Origin: Egicoccus halophilus
GTDB taxonomy: Bacteria > Actinomycetota > Nitriliruptoria > Nitriliruptorales > Nitriliruptoraceae
Reading direction: 5' to 3'
DNA: 64,000 nucleotides
Assembly (NCBI RefSeq): GCF_004300825.1
Contig: NZ_CP036250.1
Span: forward strand, 1,426,001-1,490,000
Shown here: piece by piece, positions 51,975 through 60,759 of the stretch
Position numbering within the stretch: position 1 is the stretch's first letter
Layout of the letters: every line of letters begins with the position of its first letter
The notes under the pieces: generated by a model
Database searches by the model: none
The model's input: only the letters and a program-made list of their open reading frames with translations
What the model was told of the DNA's origin: nothing
Program-made: the position numbers and the translations under genes

Positions 51975-52861
51975 CGCTCGTTCTCCACCAGGCCGGTGAC
52001 GCGTCACCGGTCGCTGTTCCTGCCGGACGCGATCGACCGTCGTCGCGCCTGCAGGCAGGTCTCGGTGAGCTCGACCGCATCGGGGGTCTCCCGGCGCCCG
52101 GGCTCACGCTCGTGACGGGCGAACCGGGGGTGGGGGTCACCGCGCTGGCCCTGCGCTTGGCACACGACGTCGCGTGCAGGGAAGAACGTCCGGTCCTCTT
52201 CCTCAGCGACCACCTCCGCGCCGAGCAGCTCGACCTGCGCCTGCTGTCGTCGATCGGACGCGTGCCGTTGCGCGAGTGGTCGGCGCGACCTCGACCCGCC
52301 GACGCCGAGCGTCGTGGCCGCCGGGCCCGCAGGGAGCTGCTGAGACAGCCGCTGTCCTGGGCCGTTGCCGACGGTGCCGTCACGCCGGTGACGCTCGCAC
52401 TCGCCGTGTCGGCGTTGGCGGAACGCGCCGGGTTGCCTCCGTCGCTCGTCGTCATCGACCGCATGTCCGCCGTCGCTCGGTCCGGCGACGCGGCGTCCGT
52501 CGTCGCCGCACGACTGCGCGAGGTGGCCGTCCATCACGGATGCGCCATCGTGGTGACCGAGACCGGCCTCGCGTCGCCCGCAGCGGCGAAGCCCGCCCGG
52601 CCACAGGAGGTCTCGCAACGGTTCGCCTCGCTGCAGCCGCAACTCGATGCGCACTGGTACGTGCACCGCCAGGAACTGCGGGACGTGGACACCCCCGACG
52701 CCGGCCTCGGCGAGGTGCACGTCACCTGGCAGCGCGACGGTGCGACCGGCGTGGCCACGCTCGCCTTCCTCACCCACCTCGGCATGTGGGCCAGCCTCGC
52801 CGTCCCGATCCGCAACGGGGACGGCGCGGACGCCCAGACGACGTTCGGCGCTGACGGGTAG
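51971..52861 (+). CDS. DnaB/RadA-like P-loop ATPase with degenerate Walker A
   Basis: 296 residues from ATG 51971. The layout is RecA/DnaB-like: GLGELDRIGGLPAPGLTLVTG before the P-loop, ALRLAHDVACREERPVLFLS, and a Walker B-like PPSLVVIDRMSAVAR (156-170), with VAARLREVAVHHGCAIVVTET later. The loop reads GEPGVGVT (50-57); the lysine of GKT/GKS is replaced by Val, so ATP hydrolysis is doubtful. The C-terminal part FASLQPQLDAHWYVHRQEL, then VTWQRDGATGVATLAFL, matches DnaB-like C-termini that carry an HxxR-type element. It may be a regulatory paralogue of a replicative helicase. It lies next to recCBD but is divergent from it. Confidence 0.78.
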   Translation: MTLVLHQAGDASPVAVPAGRDRPSSRLQAGLGELDRIGGLPAPGLTLVTGEPGVGVTALALRLAHDVACREERPVLFLSDHLRAEQLDLRLLSSIGRVPLREWSARPRPADAERRGRRARRELLRQPLSWAVADGAVTPVTLALAVSALAERAGLPPSLVVIDRMSAVARSGDAASVVAARLREVAVHHGCAIVVTETGLASPAAAKPARPQEVSQRFASLQPQLDAHWYVHRQELRDVDTPDAGLGEVHVTWQRDGATGVATLAFLTHLGMWASLAVPIRNGDGADAQTTFGADG

Positions 52862-52935
52862 ACGCGCGCATCCTCGGCGACGTGTCGCAGGGCTCGGTCA
52901 TGCTACGGGCGTCACCTGTCCCATCCGGAGGCCGC

Positions 52936-53562
52936 TTGTCGGAGATCGAGTTGCACGGACGGTTCGCCGAGGCGGTGCGCTACGCCGCCGAGGCCCATGG
53001 TGCGCAGGTCCGCAAGGGCACGGCGGTGCCCTACCTCAGTCACCCGATCGCGGTCGCCGCGCTGGTGCTCGAGCACGGCGGCAACGAGGTGCAGGCGACC
53101 TCGGCGGTACTGCACGACGTCGTCGAGGACGGTGGCGGGCGTCCCCGACTCGACGACGTCCGTGCGAGGTTCGGTGACGAGGTCGCCGACGTCGTCGAGG
53201 CGCTCTCCGACGCCGTTTGCGAGGAAGGCGAACCGAAGGCGCCGTGGAAACCGCGCAAGGCCGCCTACCTCGAACACCTCCGAGGGCTCGTGGCTGCCGG
53301 GCACCCGGCAGCACTGGTGTCGCTGTGCGACAAGCTGCACAACGCCTCGGCCATCGTGGCCGACGCCACCGAGCCCCACGGGCCCGGGGCGGACGTCTGG
53401 AACCGGTTCTCCGTGTCCGCTGACCAGACCGCGTGGTACTACGCCCAACTCGCGAGCATCTTCTCCGACCGTGCGCTGCCGCGGCGGGCCGTTGCCGGTT
53501 TCCGCGCGAAGGTCGACGAGCTGACGACCGCCGCCGAGGACGCGTGTCGCGCTGCGGAGTGA
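52936..53562 (+). CDS. HD-domain protein, RelA/SpoT hydrolase-like
   Basis: About 208 residues from TTG 52936 (GGAGG at 52927-52931); GTG 52882 would add 18 residues. The SpoT-type HD domain is clear: AVRYAAEAHGAQVRKGTAVPYLSHPIAVA, SAVLHDVVEDGGG with the HD pair, VEALSDAV, LVSLCDKLHNASAI with the conserved Asp-Lys-Leu-His-Asn, and WYYAQLASIF. There is no synthetase domain, so it is a small alarmone hydrolase-like enzyme acting on (p)ppGpp or a related nucleotide. It follows the P-loop gene by 74 bases on the same strand. Confidence 0.88.
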   Translation: MSEIELHGRFAEAVRYAAEAHGAQVRKGTAVPYLSHPIAVAALVLEHGGNEVQATSAVLHDVVEDGGGRPRLDDVRARFGDEVADVVEALSDAVCEEGEPKAPWKPRKAAYLEHLRGLVAAGHPAALVSLCDKLHNASAIVADATEPHGPGADVWNRFSVSADQTAWYYAQLASIFSDRALPRRAVAGFRAKVDELTTAAEDACRAAE

Positions 53563-53756
53563 GCCGGCCCGCTCCTTCGACGAGGTCGAGAGGTCGCGGT
53601 CGAGCACGAGGCGTTCGCGGCACCGACCCAGCCCTCGGCGAGCGTGTCGCTGCAGTCGGCGGGCAGCGGCACCAAGCGCTTCGCAGCGGGTCGCGTCAAC
53701 CTCGGACGTGCGGTTGTGCGCTTTGTCGACGAATTCGCCGTGCGCGGCGGGCCTCC

Positions 53757-53785
53757 TTGACAGGGGAAACCGTGCAGAGCAGGGT
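53757..53785 (+). promoter_or_regulatory. candidate promoter of the transport/catabolism operon
   Basis: TTGACA at 53757-53762 is a perfect -35 hexamer; 17 bases later CAGGGT fits the loose actinobacterial TAnnnT -10 only in part. It lies just before the palindrome at 53795 and the ribosome binding site GGGGAG at 53823. Confidence 0.4.
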
Positions 53786-53794
53786 TTGATTGAC

Positions 53795-53812
53795 GCGCCA
53801 GTCAACTGGCGC
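53795..53812 (+). promoter_or_regulatory. 18-bp palindrome, candidate TetR operator
   Basis: GCGCCAGTCAACTGGCGC has perfect 8-bp arms around CA. Overlapping it, TTGAC (53790-53794) and GTCAA (53801-53805) form a second inverted repeat. It sits between the candidate -10 and the first gene of an operon whose last gene is a TetR regulator. A transcript hairpin is the alternative reading. Confidence 0.55.
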
Positions 53813-53831
53813 CCTGGAGAATGGGGAGTTC

Positions 53832-54926
53832 ATGGTTTTGTCTTGTGCTGCACGAAGAACGGTCGCGGCGATGGCCGCGCTGTCCTTGGCGGCGACCGCG
53901 TGTGGGGGGAGCGACGACGCGGAAGGAGGCAGCGCCGAGCCGGCTGCCGCCGACGAGGCCACCGACCTGACCGTGGTCATGTGGGGCGGTGAGGACCAGG
54001 AGATGACCGTCGACGCCCTCGTGATGCCGTGGGCCGAGGAGCAGGACGTCGAGATCCGGCAGGATTCGCCGAGCGACTACGCCAAGATCCGGGCGCAGGT
54101 CGAGTCCGAGCGGGTCACGTGGGGCGCGGTCGAGGTCGAGCCGAACTTCGCCCACACCGCCTGCGAGAACGGCTGGGCCACGCCGATCGACTTCGACGTG
54201 GTCGACGTCTCCGCCATCGACGAGCAGTTCGTCGACGACTGCGCGGTGCCGATCCTCGAGTACGCCTTCACCATCGCCTACAACACCGAGACCTTCCCGA
54301 CCGGGGAGCACCCGACGTCGTGGGCGGAGTTCTTCGACACCGAGGCGTTCCCGGGCCAGCGCGGCTTCTGGCGCTACGCCACCGGCGCCATGTTCGAGGC
54401 GGCACTGCTCGCCGACGGCGTCGCCCCCGACGAGCTCTACCCGCTCGACATCGACCGCGCGTTCGCCAAGCTCGACTCCATCAAGGACGACATCGTCTTC
54501 TACGACACCGGTCAGGAGCAGGTCCAGCTGGTCTCCAGCGGTGAGGTGCCGTTGATCCAGGCCTGGAACGGCCGCATCTTCGAGGCCGCCGAAGCGGGAC
54601 AGCCGGTCGCCAACGAGTGGAACGAGCACCTGCTGTCCTACGACCAGCTCATCATCCCCCAGGGCTATCCCAACACCGAGCTCGCCCAGGAATGGATGGA
54701 CTGGTTCCTCAACAACCCGCAGGCGCAGGCGGACTACGCCAACGCCAGTGCCTACGCGCCGGTCAACGAGGCCGCGATGGAGTTCATCGACGACGACGTC
54801 GCCATCGAGCTGCCGACGCATCCGGACAACGCCGCCCAGCGTGCCTCGGTCATGGACTACCGCTACTGGTCCGAGCACTACGATCCGGTCTCCGAGCGCC
54901 TCAACGAGTGGATGGCAGCCGGATGA
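53832..54926 (+). CDS. polyamine-type ABC transporter substrate-binding lipoprotein
   Basis: 364 residues. The N-terminal lipoprotein signal ends at Cys24 in LAATACGG. The PotD/PotF-like fold is recognisable: LTVVMWGGEDQEM, ENGWATPIDFDVVD, VPILEYAFTIAYNTETFP, TSWAEFFDTEAFPGQRGFWRY, DQLIIPQGYPN and EWMDWFLNNPQAQADYAN. Family members bind spermidine, putrescine or related cationic compounds. The mature protein is very acidic, fitting a cationic ligand. It is the first gene of an eight-gene operon; its TGA overlaps the next ATG. Confidence 0.93.
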   Translation: MVLSCAARRTVAAMAALSLAATACGGSDDAEGGSAEPAAADEATDLTVVMWGGEDQEMTVDALVMPWAEEQDVEIRQDSPSDYAKIRAQVESERVTWGAVEVEPNFAHTACENGWATPIDFDVVDVSAIDEQFVDDCAVPILEYAFTIAYNTETFPTGEHPTSWAEFFDTEAFPGQRGFWRYATGAMFEAALLADGVAPDELYPLDIDRAFAKLDSIKDDIVFYDTGQEQVQLVSSGEVPLIQAWNGRIFEAAEAGQPVANEWNEHLLSYDQLIIPQGYPNTELAQEWMDWFLNNPQAQADYANASAYAPVNEAAMEFIDDDVAIELPTHPDNAAQRASVMDYRYWSEHYDPVSERLNEWMAAG

Positions 54927-55849
54927 CCTCCGCTCCCGACGCGGCTGCGGCGCCTCCCGAGGCGCCGCAGCCGGCCGGGCCGCCCCTCCCGGCGACGAAC
55001 GCCAGCTGGCGCGAACGGCTGGCACTGGACGGCTGGGGTGGGCTCACCCTGCCGCTCGTCGCCTTTCTGCTGGTCGTCTTCGTCGCGCCGCTGGCGATCA
55101 TCTTCAGCCGCAGCTTCACCGACCCGACGTTGGGTCTGGACAACTACCGCGCGTTCTTCGGCAGCCCGGTGTACCTCAACGTGCTGGTCAACACGTTCGT
55201 GACCGCGTTGCTGGTGACCGGCGTCACGCTGCTGATCGGCTACCCGTACGCCTACCTGATGACGTTGGCCAGCCCGTTGTGGCGCTCGGTGCTGCTGGTC
55301 GTCGTGCTGGTGCCGTTCTGGACCAGCCTGCTCGTGCGCAGCTTCGCGTTGGTCCTGCTGCTGGGCAACACCGGGGTCATCAACCAGACGCTGCTCGCCT
55401 GGGGGGTCATCGACGAACCGGTCGCGCTGATGCGCAACTTCACCGGTGTCGTGATCGGCATGGTGCAGGTCCTGTTGCCGTTCCTCGTGCTGCCGCTGTA
55501 CGCCAGCATGCGCAGCATCGACCTGCGGCTGGTGCAGGCCGCCGAAGGGCTCGGTGCCTCACCGGCGTTCGCGTTCTGGCGGATCTTCGTGCCGCTCACC
55601 ATCCCCGGCGCGGCCGCCGGACTGCTGCTCGTCTTCATCCAGTCGCTCGGCTTCTACATCACCCCGGCGCTGCTCGGGGGACCGGGCAACATCATGCTGG
55701 GCGAACTGATCGTGCAACAGGTCAGCGCCGTGCTCCGCTGGGGCTTCGCCGCGGCGCTCGCCGCCGTGCTGCTCGTCACCACCATGGTGCTGCTGGCGTT
55801 GGTCAACCGGTTCGTCGACCTGCGCCGGCACCTGGGTGTGAGCCGATGA
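54923..55849 (+). CDS. ABC transporter permease, PotB type
   Basis: 308 residues with six membrane helices after a proline/alanine-rich N-terminus of about 35 residues. The EAA loop reads AAEGLGASPAFAFWRIFVPLTIPG. LGGPGNIMLGELIVQQV is typical of PotB-like permeases. It starts by ATGA overlap with the binding protein and ends by ATGA overlap with the second permease. Confidence 0.94.
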   Translation: MTSAPDAAAAPPEAPQPAGPPLPATNASWRERLALDGWGGLTLPLVAFLLVVFVAPLAIIFSRSFTDPTLGLDNYRAFFGSPVYLNVLVNTFVTALLVTGVTLLIGYPYAYLMTLASPLWRSVLLVVVLVPFWTSLLVRSFALVLLLGNTGVINQTLLAWGVIDEPVALMRNFTGVVIGMVQVLLPFLVLPLYASMRSIDLRLVQAAEGLGASPAFAFWRIFVPLTIPGAAAGLLLVFIQSLGFYITPALLGGPGNIMLGELIVQQVSAVLRWGFAAALAAVLLVTTMVLLALVNRFVDLRRHLGVSR

Positions 55850-56664
55850 CCACCCGTCAACTCACCCGCGGCGCGTTGGTGACCCTCGCGGTCCTCACCG
55901 CGGTGTTCCTGCTGCTGCCGGTCGTGATCATCGTGCCGATGTCGTTCTCCGACGCCACCCTGCTGCAGTTCCCGCCCGAGGCGTGGTCGCTGCGCTGGTA
56001 CGAGAACTTCTTCGCCACCCCGACCTGGACCGAGAGCGCACTGACCAGCCTGCGGATCGCGCTGCTGGTGACCGTCGCGTCGGTCGTGCTCGGGACGCTC
56101 GCCGCGCTCGGGATGGTGCGCGGCCGGCTGCCGCTGCGCTCGTTGGTCACCGGCCTGGTGCTGGCCCCGATCATCGTGCCCTACGTCATCATCGGCCTGG
56201 CCGTCTACGCGGTGTTCCTGCAGTTGGGTCTGACCGAGACCACGCTCGGGTTCGTGCTGGTCCACACCGCGCTCGCGGTGCCCTACGTGACGATCAACGT
56301 CGTCGCCGCGCTCTACGGCTTCGACCGGCGGCTCGAACTCGCCGCGCAGAACCTCGGTGCCGGTCCGCTCAGCACGTTCTTCCGAATCACGCTGCCGTTG
56401 ATCGGCCCGAGCATGCTGGCCGGCGCGCTGTTCGCGTTCGTCATCTCCTGGGACGAGGTCGTCACCAGCATCTTCCTGTCGGGGCCGCAGGTGACGACGC
56501 TGCCGGTCCGGATGTGGTCCGGCGTGCGGGTCTCGGTCGACCCGACCGTCGCGGCGATCTCGAGCCTGTTGCTGCTGATGACCCTGACGCTGTTCACCCT
56601 CGCCGCACTCGGTCGCCTGCTGCGGCGACGCCGACTGCGCGCCAACGACACGGAGACACCATGA
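55846..56664 (+). CDS. ABC transporter permease, PotC type
   Basis: 272 residues with six membrane helices. The N-terminus FLLLPVVIIVPMSFSD and YENFF are family-typical; the EAA loop reads AAQNLGAGPLSTFFRITLPLIGP. FVISWDEVVTSIFLSGPQVTTLPVRMW is the PotC-like C-terminal signature. Overlaps of 4 bases on both sides show coupled translation. Confidence 0.94.
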   Translation: MTTRQLTRGALVTLAVLTAVFLLLPVVIIVPMSFSDATLLQFPPEAWSLRWYENFFATPTWTESALTSLRIALLVTVASVVLGTLAALGMVRGRLPLRSLVTGLVLAPIIVPYVIIGLAVYAVFLQLGLTETTLGFVLVHTALAVPYVTINVVAALYGFDRRLELAAQNLGAGPLSTFFRITLPLIGPSMLAGALFAFVISWDEVVTSIFLSGPQVTTLPVRMWSGVRVSVDPTVAAISSLLLLMTLTLFTLAALGRLLRRRRLRANDTETP

Positions 56665-57884
56665 GCACCGCTGGAGCGACCGGGGTGGCCGGGGCCGCGA
56701 TCAGCGTCCAGGGCGTCTCCAAGCACTACCGCGACGTCGTCGCGCTCGACCGTGTCCGCCTCGACATCCGGGCGGGGGAGTTCCTCACGCTGCTCGGGGC
56801 GAGCGGGTCGGGCAAGTCGACCCTGCTCAACATCATCGCCGGGTTCGTGCCGGCCACCGAAGGCACCATCCGGGTCGCCGACCGCGACCTCACCCGCGTG
56901 CCGCCACAGAAGCGTGACCTCGGCATGGTGTTCCAGCACTACGCGCTGTTCCCGCACATGAACGTGTTCGACAACGTCGCCTTCCCGCTGCGTCGCCGGC
57001 GGGTGCGCAAGGACGAGGTGCGGCGTCGGGTGCTCGAGGCCCTCGACACCGTCGAACTGGCGCACCTCGTGGAGCGCCGCCCTTCCGAGCTCTCCGGCGG
57101 GCAGCAGCAGCGGGTCGCGTTCGCCCGCGCCATCGTCTTCCACCCGAGCGTGCTGCTGATGGACGAACCGTTGGGTGCGCTCGACAAGCGACTGCGCGAA
57201 CAACTGCAGCTCGAGATCAAGCGCCTGCACCGCGAGCTCGGCATCACCTTCGTGTTCGTCACCCACGATCAACAGGAGGCGCTGGCGATGTCCGACCGCA
57301 TCGCGCTGCTGCGCGACGGCCGGGTCGTCCAGGTCGGTGAACCCACCGAGCTCTACGAACGCCCCGCCGAGCGCTACACCGCGGAGTTCCTCGGCGAGTC
57401 CAACGTCTTCGTCTGCGACGTCCGCGACGGCGTCTGCCACGACGCGCCGACCGGTCGGATGCTGCACACCGCCGGGCGCGTCCCCGGTACCCGCGCCGAC
57501 GTCGTGGTCCGCCCCGAGAAGCTGCGACTGCTGCCGGCCGGCACCGAGCCCCCGGCCGCGTCCAACGCCCTGACCGCGACGGTGCGCGAGACGATCTACC
57601 TCGGCTCGGAGTTCCGCAGCGAACTCGTCGTCGACGACGGCCGGGTGCTGGTCGTACGGGTGCCCGCCAGCGAGCCGCCGCCCACCCCGGGGGCCTCCGT
57701 GGTGGTCACCTGGGACGCCGACGCGGCCGTGGTCCTGCCCGCCGACGGTGCCGCGAACGACGGTGCGGCGAACGACGGTGCCGCGAACGACGGTGCCGGG
57801 AACGGCGGTGCCGGAATCGCGGCGACCTCCCCGTCCGCTGCTGCCGAGCCGGCAGCGGAGATCTCCTCCCCGTCGACGCGCTGA
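56661..57884 (+). CDS. ABC transporter ATP-binding protein, PotA type
   Basis: 407 residues. Walker A LLGASGSGKSTLL, Q-loop MVFQHYALFPHM, signature LSGGQQQRVAFARAI, Walker B VLLMDEPLGALDKRLR and the H-loop VTHDQQEALAMSDR are all intact. A C-terminal TOBE domain contains VVRPEKLRLLP and LGSEFRSELVV. The last 45 residues are low-complexity repeats of GAAND, unlike PotA. It powers the importer encoded by the three genes before it. Confidence 0.95.
   Translation: MSTAGATGVAGAAISVQGVSKHYRDVVALDRVRLDIRAGEFLTLLGASGSGKSTLLNIIAGFVPATEGTIRVADRDLTRVPPQKRDLGMVFQHYALFPHMNVFDNVAFPLRRRRVRKDEVRRRVLEALDTVELAHLVERRPSELSGGQQQRVAFARAIVFHPSVLLMDEPLGALDKRLREQLQLEIKRLHRELGITFVFVTHDQQEALAMSDRIALLRDGRVVQVGEPTELYERPAERYTAEFLGESNVFVCDVRDGVCHDAPTGRMLHTAGRVPGTRADVVVRPEKLRLLPAGTEPPAASNALTATVRETIYLGSEFRSELVVDDGRVLVVRVPASEPPPTPGASVVVTWDADAAVVLPADGAANDGAANDGAANDGAGNGGAGIAATSPSAAAEPAAEISSPSTR
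57747..57806 (+). repeat. 15-bp in-frame tandem repeat, four near-identical copies
   Basis: The unit GGTGCCGCGAACGAC is repeated at 57747, 57762, 57777 and 57792, with one change in copy 2 and two in copy 4. It encodes GAAND repeats at the ATPase C-terminus. Confidence 0.95.
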
Positions 57885-57937
57885 CCGCCGTCCGAACGTC
57901 ACCGCTGGCCTCGTCGCCAGCCGGACAGGAGCACCCC

Positions 57938-59569
57938 ATGATCGAGCGCACCGGCGGCGAAGCGGTCGTCCGGGCGTTGGCGGCCCACGGCGTCGACCTC
58001 GTCTTCGGCATCCCCGGCACGCACAACCTCGCCATCTACGCCGCCCTCGACGCGCACGGGATCCGACACGTGTCGCCCCGACACGAGCAGGGCGCCGGCT
58101 ACGCCGCCGACGGCTATGCGCGGATCAGCGGACGGCCCGGAGTCGTGATCACCACCACCGGTCCGGCGGCACTGAACGTCTCTGCGGCGCTCGCGCAGGC
58201 GTACTCGGACTCCGTCCCGGTGCTGGCCGTCTCCCCGGGGCTGCCGCTGGCACATCCGGCCCGTGGCAACGGCTACCTGCACGAGGTGAAGGACCAGACC
58301 GGGGCGATGGACGCGGTGGTCGCCTACAGCCACCGGGTCACCTCGGTCGCCGAGATCCCCGGTGCCGTCGCCGAGGCGTTCGTCGCGATGACCGCCGGTC
58401 GGCCGCGCCCGGTGCACCTCGAGGTGCCGCTCGACCTGCTCGAGGCGTCGGCGCCGACGCCCGACGTCGCTCCGGTGGCGACCGCGCGTCCGTGCCCGTC
58501 CGACGACGCCCTCGCCGCTGCCGCCGCCTTCCTCGCCGACGCCCGGCGTCCGGTGCTGGTCGTCGGCGGGGGCGCCCGGTCCGCGGCCGCGCAGGTGCGG
58601 CGGCTGGCGGAACGCCTGGGGGCGAGCGTGGTCGCCACCACCAACGGCAAGGGCGTGCTGGCCGAACGCCACCCGCTCGCGGTCGGTGCCGGGGTCCATC
58701 ATCCGGCGGTGCAGGCGCTGGCGGAGGACAGCGACGCGGTCGTCGCCGTCGGCACCGAGCTCGCTCCGGCCGACCTGTGGTACGGCCCGCTGCCGACCGA
58801 CGGCAAGCTCGTCCACGTCGACATCGACGCCGGCCAGCTGGTGCGCAACGCCCGTCCCCGGGTGGCCCTGGCCGGTGACGCCGCGACGACGCTGGACGCA
58901 CTGCTCGCTCGGCTCCCCGACGCGGGGGACACGACCACCGACGTGGCCACGGCCGAGACCCGGGCCGAGGCCGAGGCCCGGGCGGCCCAGTGGCGGCAGC
59001 GGCTGCGCGACGACGCCCGCAAGGAGGGCGCGGACTGGCTCGGGCTCGTCGACGTGCTCGCCGAGGTGCTCGCCGATGATGCCGTCGTGGCCGGCGACAG
59101 CACGATGGCCTGCTACTACGGCGTGCTGGCGAACCTGCCCCGCCACCGGCCGGGCGCGTTCCTGTACCCGACCGGTCTGGGCACGCTCGGCTACGGCCTG
59201 CCGGCCGCCATGGGTGCCAAGCTGGCCAGCCCTGACACCGACGTCGTCGCCGTCCTCGGCGACGGGGGCGTCATGTTCACGCTGCCCGAGCTCGCCGCCG
59301 CGGCACAGGCCGGACTGGCGCTGCCGGTGCTCGTCGTCGACAACGGCGGCTACGGCGAGATCCGCCGCGAGATGCTCGAGCGGGACGAGACCCCGCTCGG
59401 CACCGAGCTGCCGGCCGTCGACCTTCCCGCCGCCGCCCGGGCGCTGGGCTGTCACGGCCACGAGGTCGGGACGTTGGCGCAGTTGCCCGAGCTGCTCGAG
59501 ACCGCACTGACCGCCGACCGCCCGACGCTGCTGCGGGTGCCCGAGACGATCACCGGGTCCACCCCGTGA
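57938..59569 (+). CDS. thiamine-diphosphate decarboxylase, 2-ketoarginine decarboxylase-like
   Basis: 543 residues. The acetolactate synthase-like three-domain fold is clear: VFGIPGTHNLAIYAALDAHGIRHVSPRHEQGAGYAADGYAR includes the catalytic Glu of the HEQGAG motif. GVVITTTGPAALN follows, then the central domain, and the ThDP-metal motif VAVLGDGGVMFTLPELAAAAQ ending in VLVVDNGGYGEIRR. The GTHN opening and the neighbourhood (polyamine-type importer, amino acid dehydrogenase) resemble 5-guanidino-2-oxopentanoate decarboxylase (AruI) of the arginine transaminase pathway. Acetolactate synthase or another 2-oxoacid decarboxylase remains possible. Gap to the ATPase gene is 53 bases; GTGA overlap leads into the next ribosome binding site. 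Confidence 0.87.
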   Translation: MIERTGGEAVVRALAAHGVDLVFGIPGTHNLAIYAALDAHGIRHVSPRHEQGAGYAADGYARISGRPGVVITTTGPAALNVSAALAQAYSDSVPVLAVSPGLPLAHPARGNGYLHEVKDQTGAMDAVVAYSHRVTSVAEIPGAVAEAFVAMTAGRPRPVHLEVPLDLLEASAPTPDVAPVATARPCPSDDALAAAAAFLADARRPVLVVGGGARSAAAQVRRLAERLGASVVATTNGKGVLAERHPLAVGAGVHHPAVQALAEDSDAVVAVGTELAPADLWYGPLPTDGKLVHVDIDAGQLVRNARPRVALAGDAATTLDALLARLPDAGDTTTDVATAETRAEAEARAAQWRQRLRDDARKEGADWLGLVDVLAEVLADDAVVAGDSTMACYYGVLANLPRHRPGAFLYPTGLGTLGYGLPAAMGAKLASPDTDVVAVLGDGGVMFTLPELAAAAQAGLALPVLVVDNGGYGEIRREMLERDETPLGTELPAVDLPAAARALGCHGHEVGTLAQLPELLETALTADRPTLLRVPETITGSTP

Positions 59570-59580
59570 AGGAGGCCGCC

Positions 59581-60759
59581 GTGACGGTGCCACCCCTGCT
59601 CGAGATCACCTGGCGCGACCCGGTGACGGGCACCCCCGGCTACGTGGTGATCGACCGGCTCGTGCGCGGCCTCGCCAGTGGCGGGCTGCGGGTGCGTGCC
59701 GGCTGCGACCTCGAGGAGGTCGCCGGCCTGGCACGCGGCATGAGCCGCAAGGAAGCCATCGTCTACGACCCCGCGGACCGCTACCTGCCGTTGGGCGGTG
59801 CCAAGGGCGGGCTCGACCTCGACCCGGCGTCCCCGGACGCGGAGGCGGTCCTGCACCGGTTCCTCGGTGCCATCAAGCCGGTCGTGGAACAGCAGTGGAC
59901 CACCGGCGAGGACTTCGGCGTCCGACAGGAGACCCTCGACCGGATCGCGCACCGCATCGGCCTGCGGTCGACGGTCGAGGCGGTGTTCGCCCGACTCGAC
60001 GACGCCGAGGCGGCCCGCGACCGGCTCGCCCGGGCGTTCGCCGTCGAGGTCGACGGCGTGGGGCTCGGGGACCTCGTCGGCGGGTACGGCGTCGCCGAGG
60101 CCGCCGTCGCACACGCCGAACTGCGTGGCCGCGACCCCGCACGGCTCACCGCGGTCGTGCAGGGGTTCGGGTCGATCGGCGGGGCCACCGCGCGCTACCT
60201 CGCCCGGGCCGGCGTCCGGGTCGTCGGGGTCGTCGACCGGGCCGGACTGCTCGTCGACGAGGACGGCCTCGACGTCGAGGCGCTGCTGCGCGTCCGGGAC
60301 GCGTCCGGCGTCGTCGACCGGGACCGGGTCGGGGCCCTCGCGCAGCGCGACGGCACCGACTGGTACCGGCTCGACGCCGACCTGCTGGTGCCGGCTGCGA
60401 TGTCCTACGTCCTCGACGTCGACCAGGTCGACGACGTCCGCGCCGGGGTGGTGGCCGAGGGCGCGAACCTGCCGACCCTGCCCGCCGCGGAGGAGCGGCT
60501 GCGCGACCGTGGCGTGGAGGTGCTGCCCGACTTCCTCACCAACCTGGCGACCAACGCCTGGTGGTGGTGGGTCGTGTACGGCGACGTGGAACCGACTGCC
60601 GAGGCCTCGTTCGCCAAGACCTCGGCGACGATGCGGCGCCTGGTGAAGGCGGTCGTCGCCGACGCCGACGCGCGGCAGGTGTCGTTGCGCGAGGCGGCCC
60701 TCGACCTGGCCGACCGCAACGTCGCGCTGTTGGCAGACCACTTCGGTTCGCCGACGTGA
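59581..60759 (+). CDS. Glu/Leu/Phe/Val dehydrogenase family enzyme
   Basis: 392 residues from GTG 59581 with AAGGAGG at 59569-59575; the GTG at 59566 overlaps the previous stop but lacks this spacing. Catalytic-site motif YLPLGGAKGGLDLDP, GMSRKEAIV before it, the dinucleotide motif VVQGFGSIGGATARYLA and VVAEGANLPTLPAAE are present. Sequence after that includes an unusual run WWWWV. It oxidatively deaminates an amino acid; in this operon it could generate or recycle the 2-oxoacid for the ThDP decarboxylase. The substrate is uncertain because it is divergent from the hexameric glutamate dehydrogenase at 62421. Confidence 0.9.
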   Translation: MTVPPLLEITWRDPVTGTPGYVVIDRLVRGLASGGLRVRAGCDLEEVAGLARGMSRKEAIVYDPADRYLPLGGAKGGLDLDPASPDAEAVLHRFLGAIKPVVEQQWTTGEDFGVRQETLDRIAHRIGLRSTVEAVFARLDDAEAARDRLARAFAVEVDGVGLGDLVGGYGVAEAAVAHAELRGRDPARLTAVVQGFGSIGGATARYLARAGVRVVGVVDRAGLLVDEDGLDVEALLRVRDASGVVDRDRVGALAQRDGTDWYRLDADLLVPAAMSYVLDVDQVDDVRAGVVAEGANLPTLPAAEERLRDRGVEVLPDFLTNLATNAWWWWVVYGDVEPTAEASFAKTSATMRRLVKAVVADADARQVSLREAALDLADRNVALLADHFGSPT

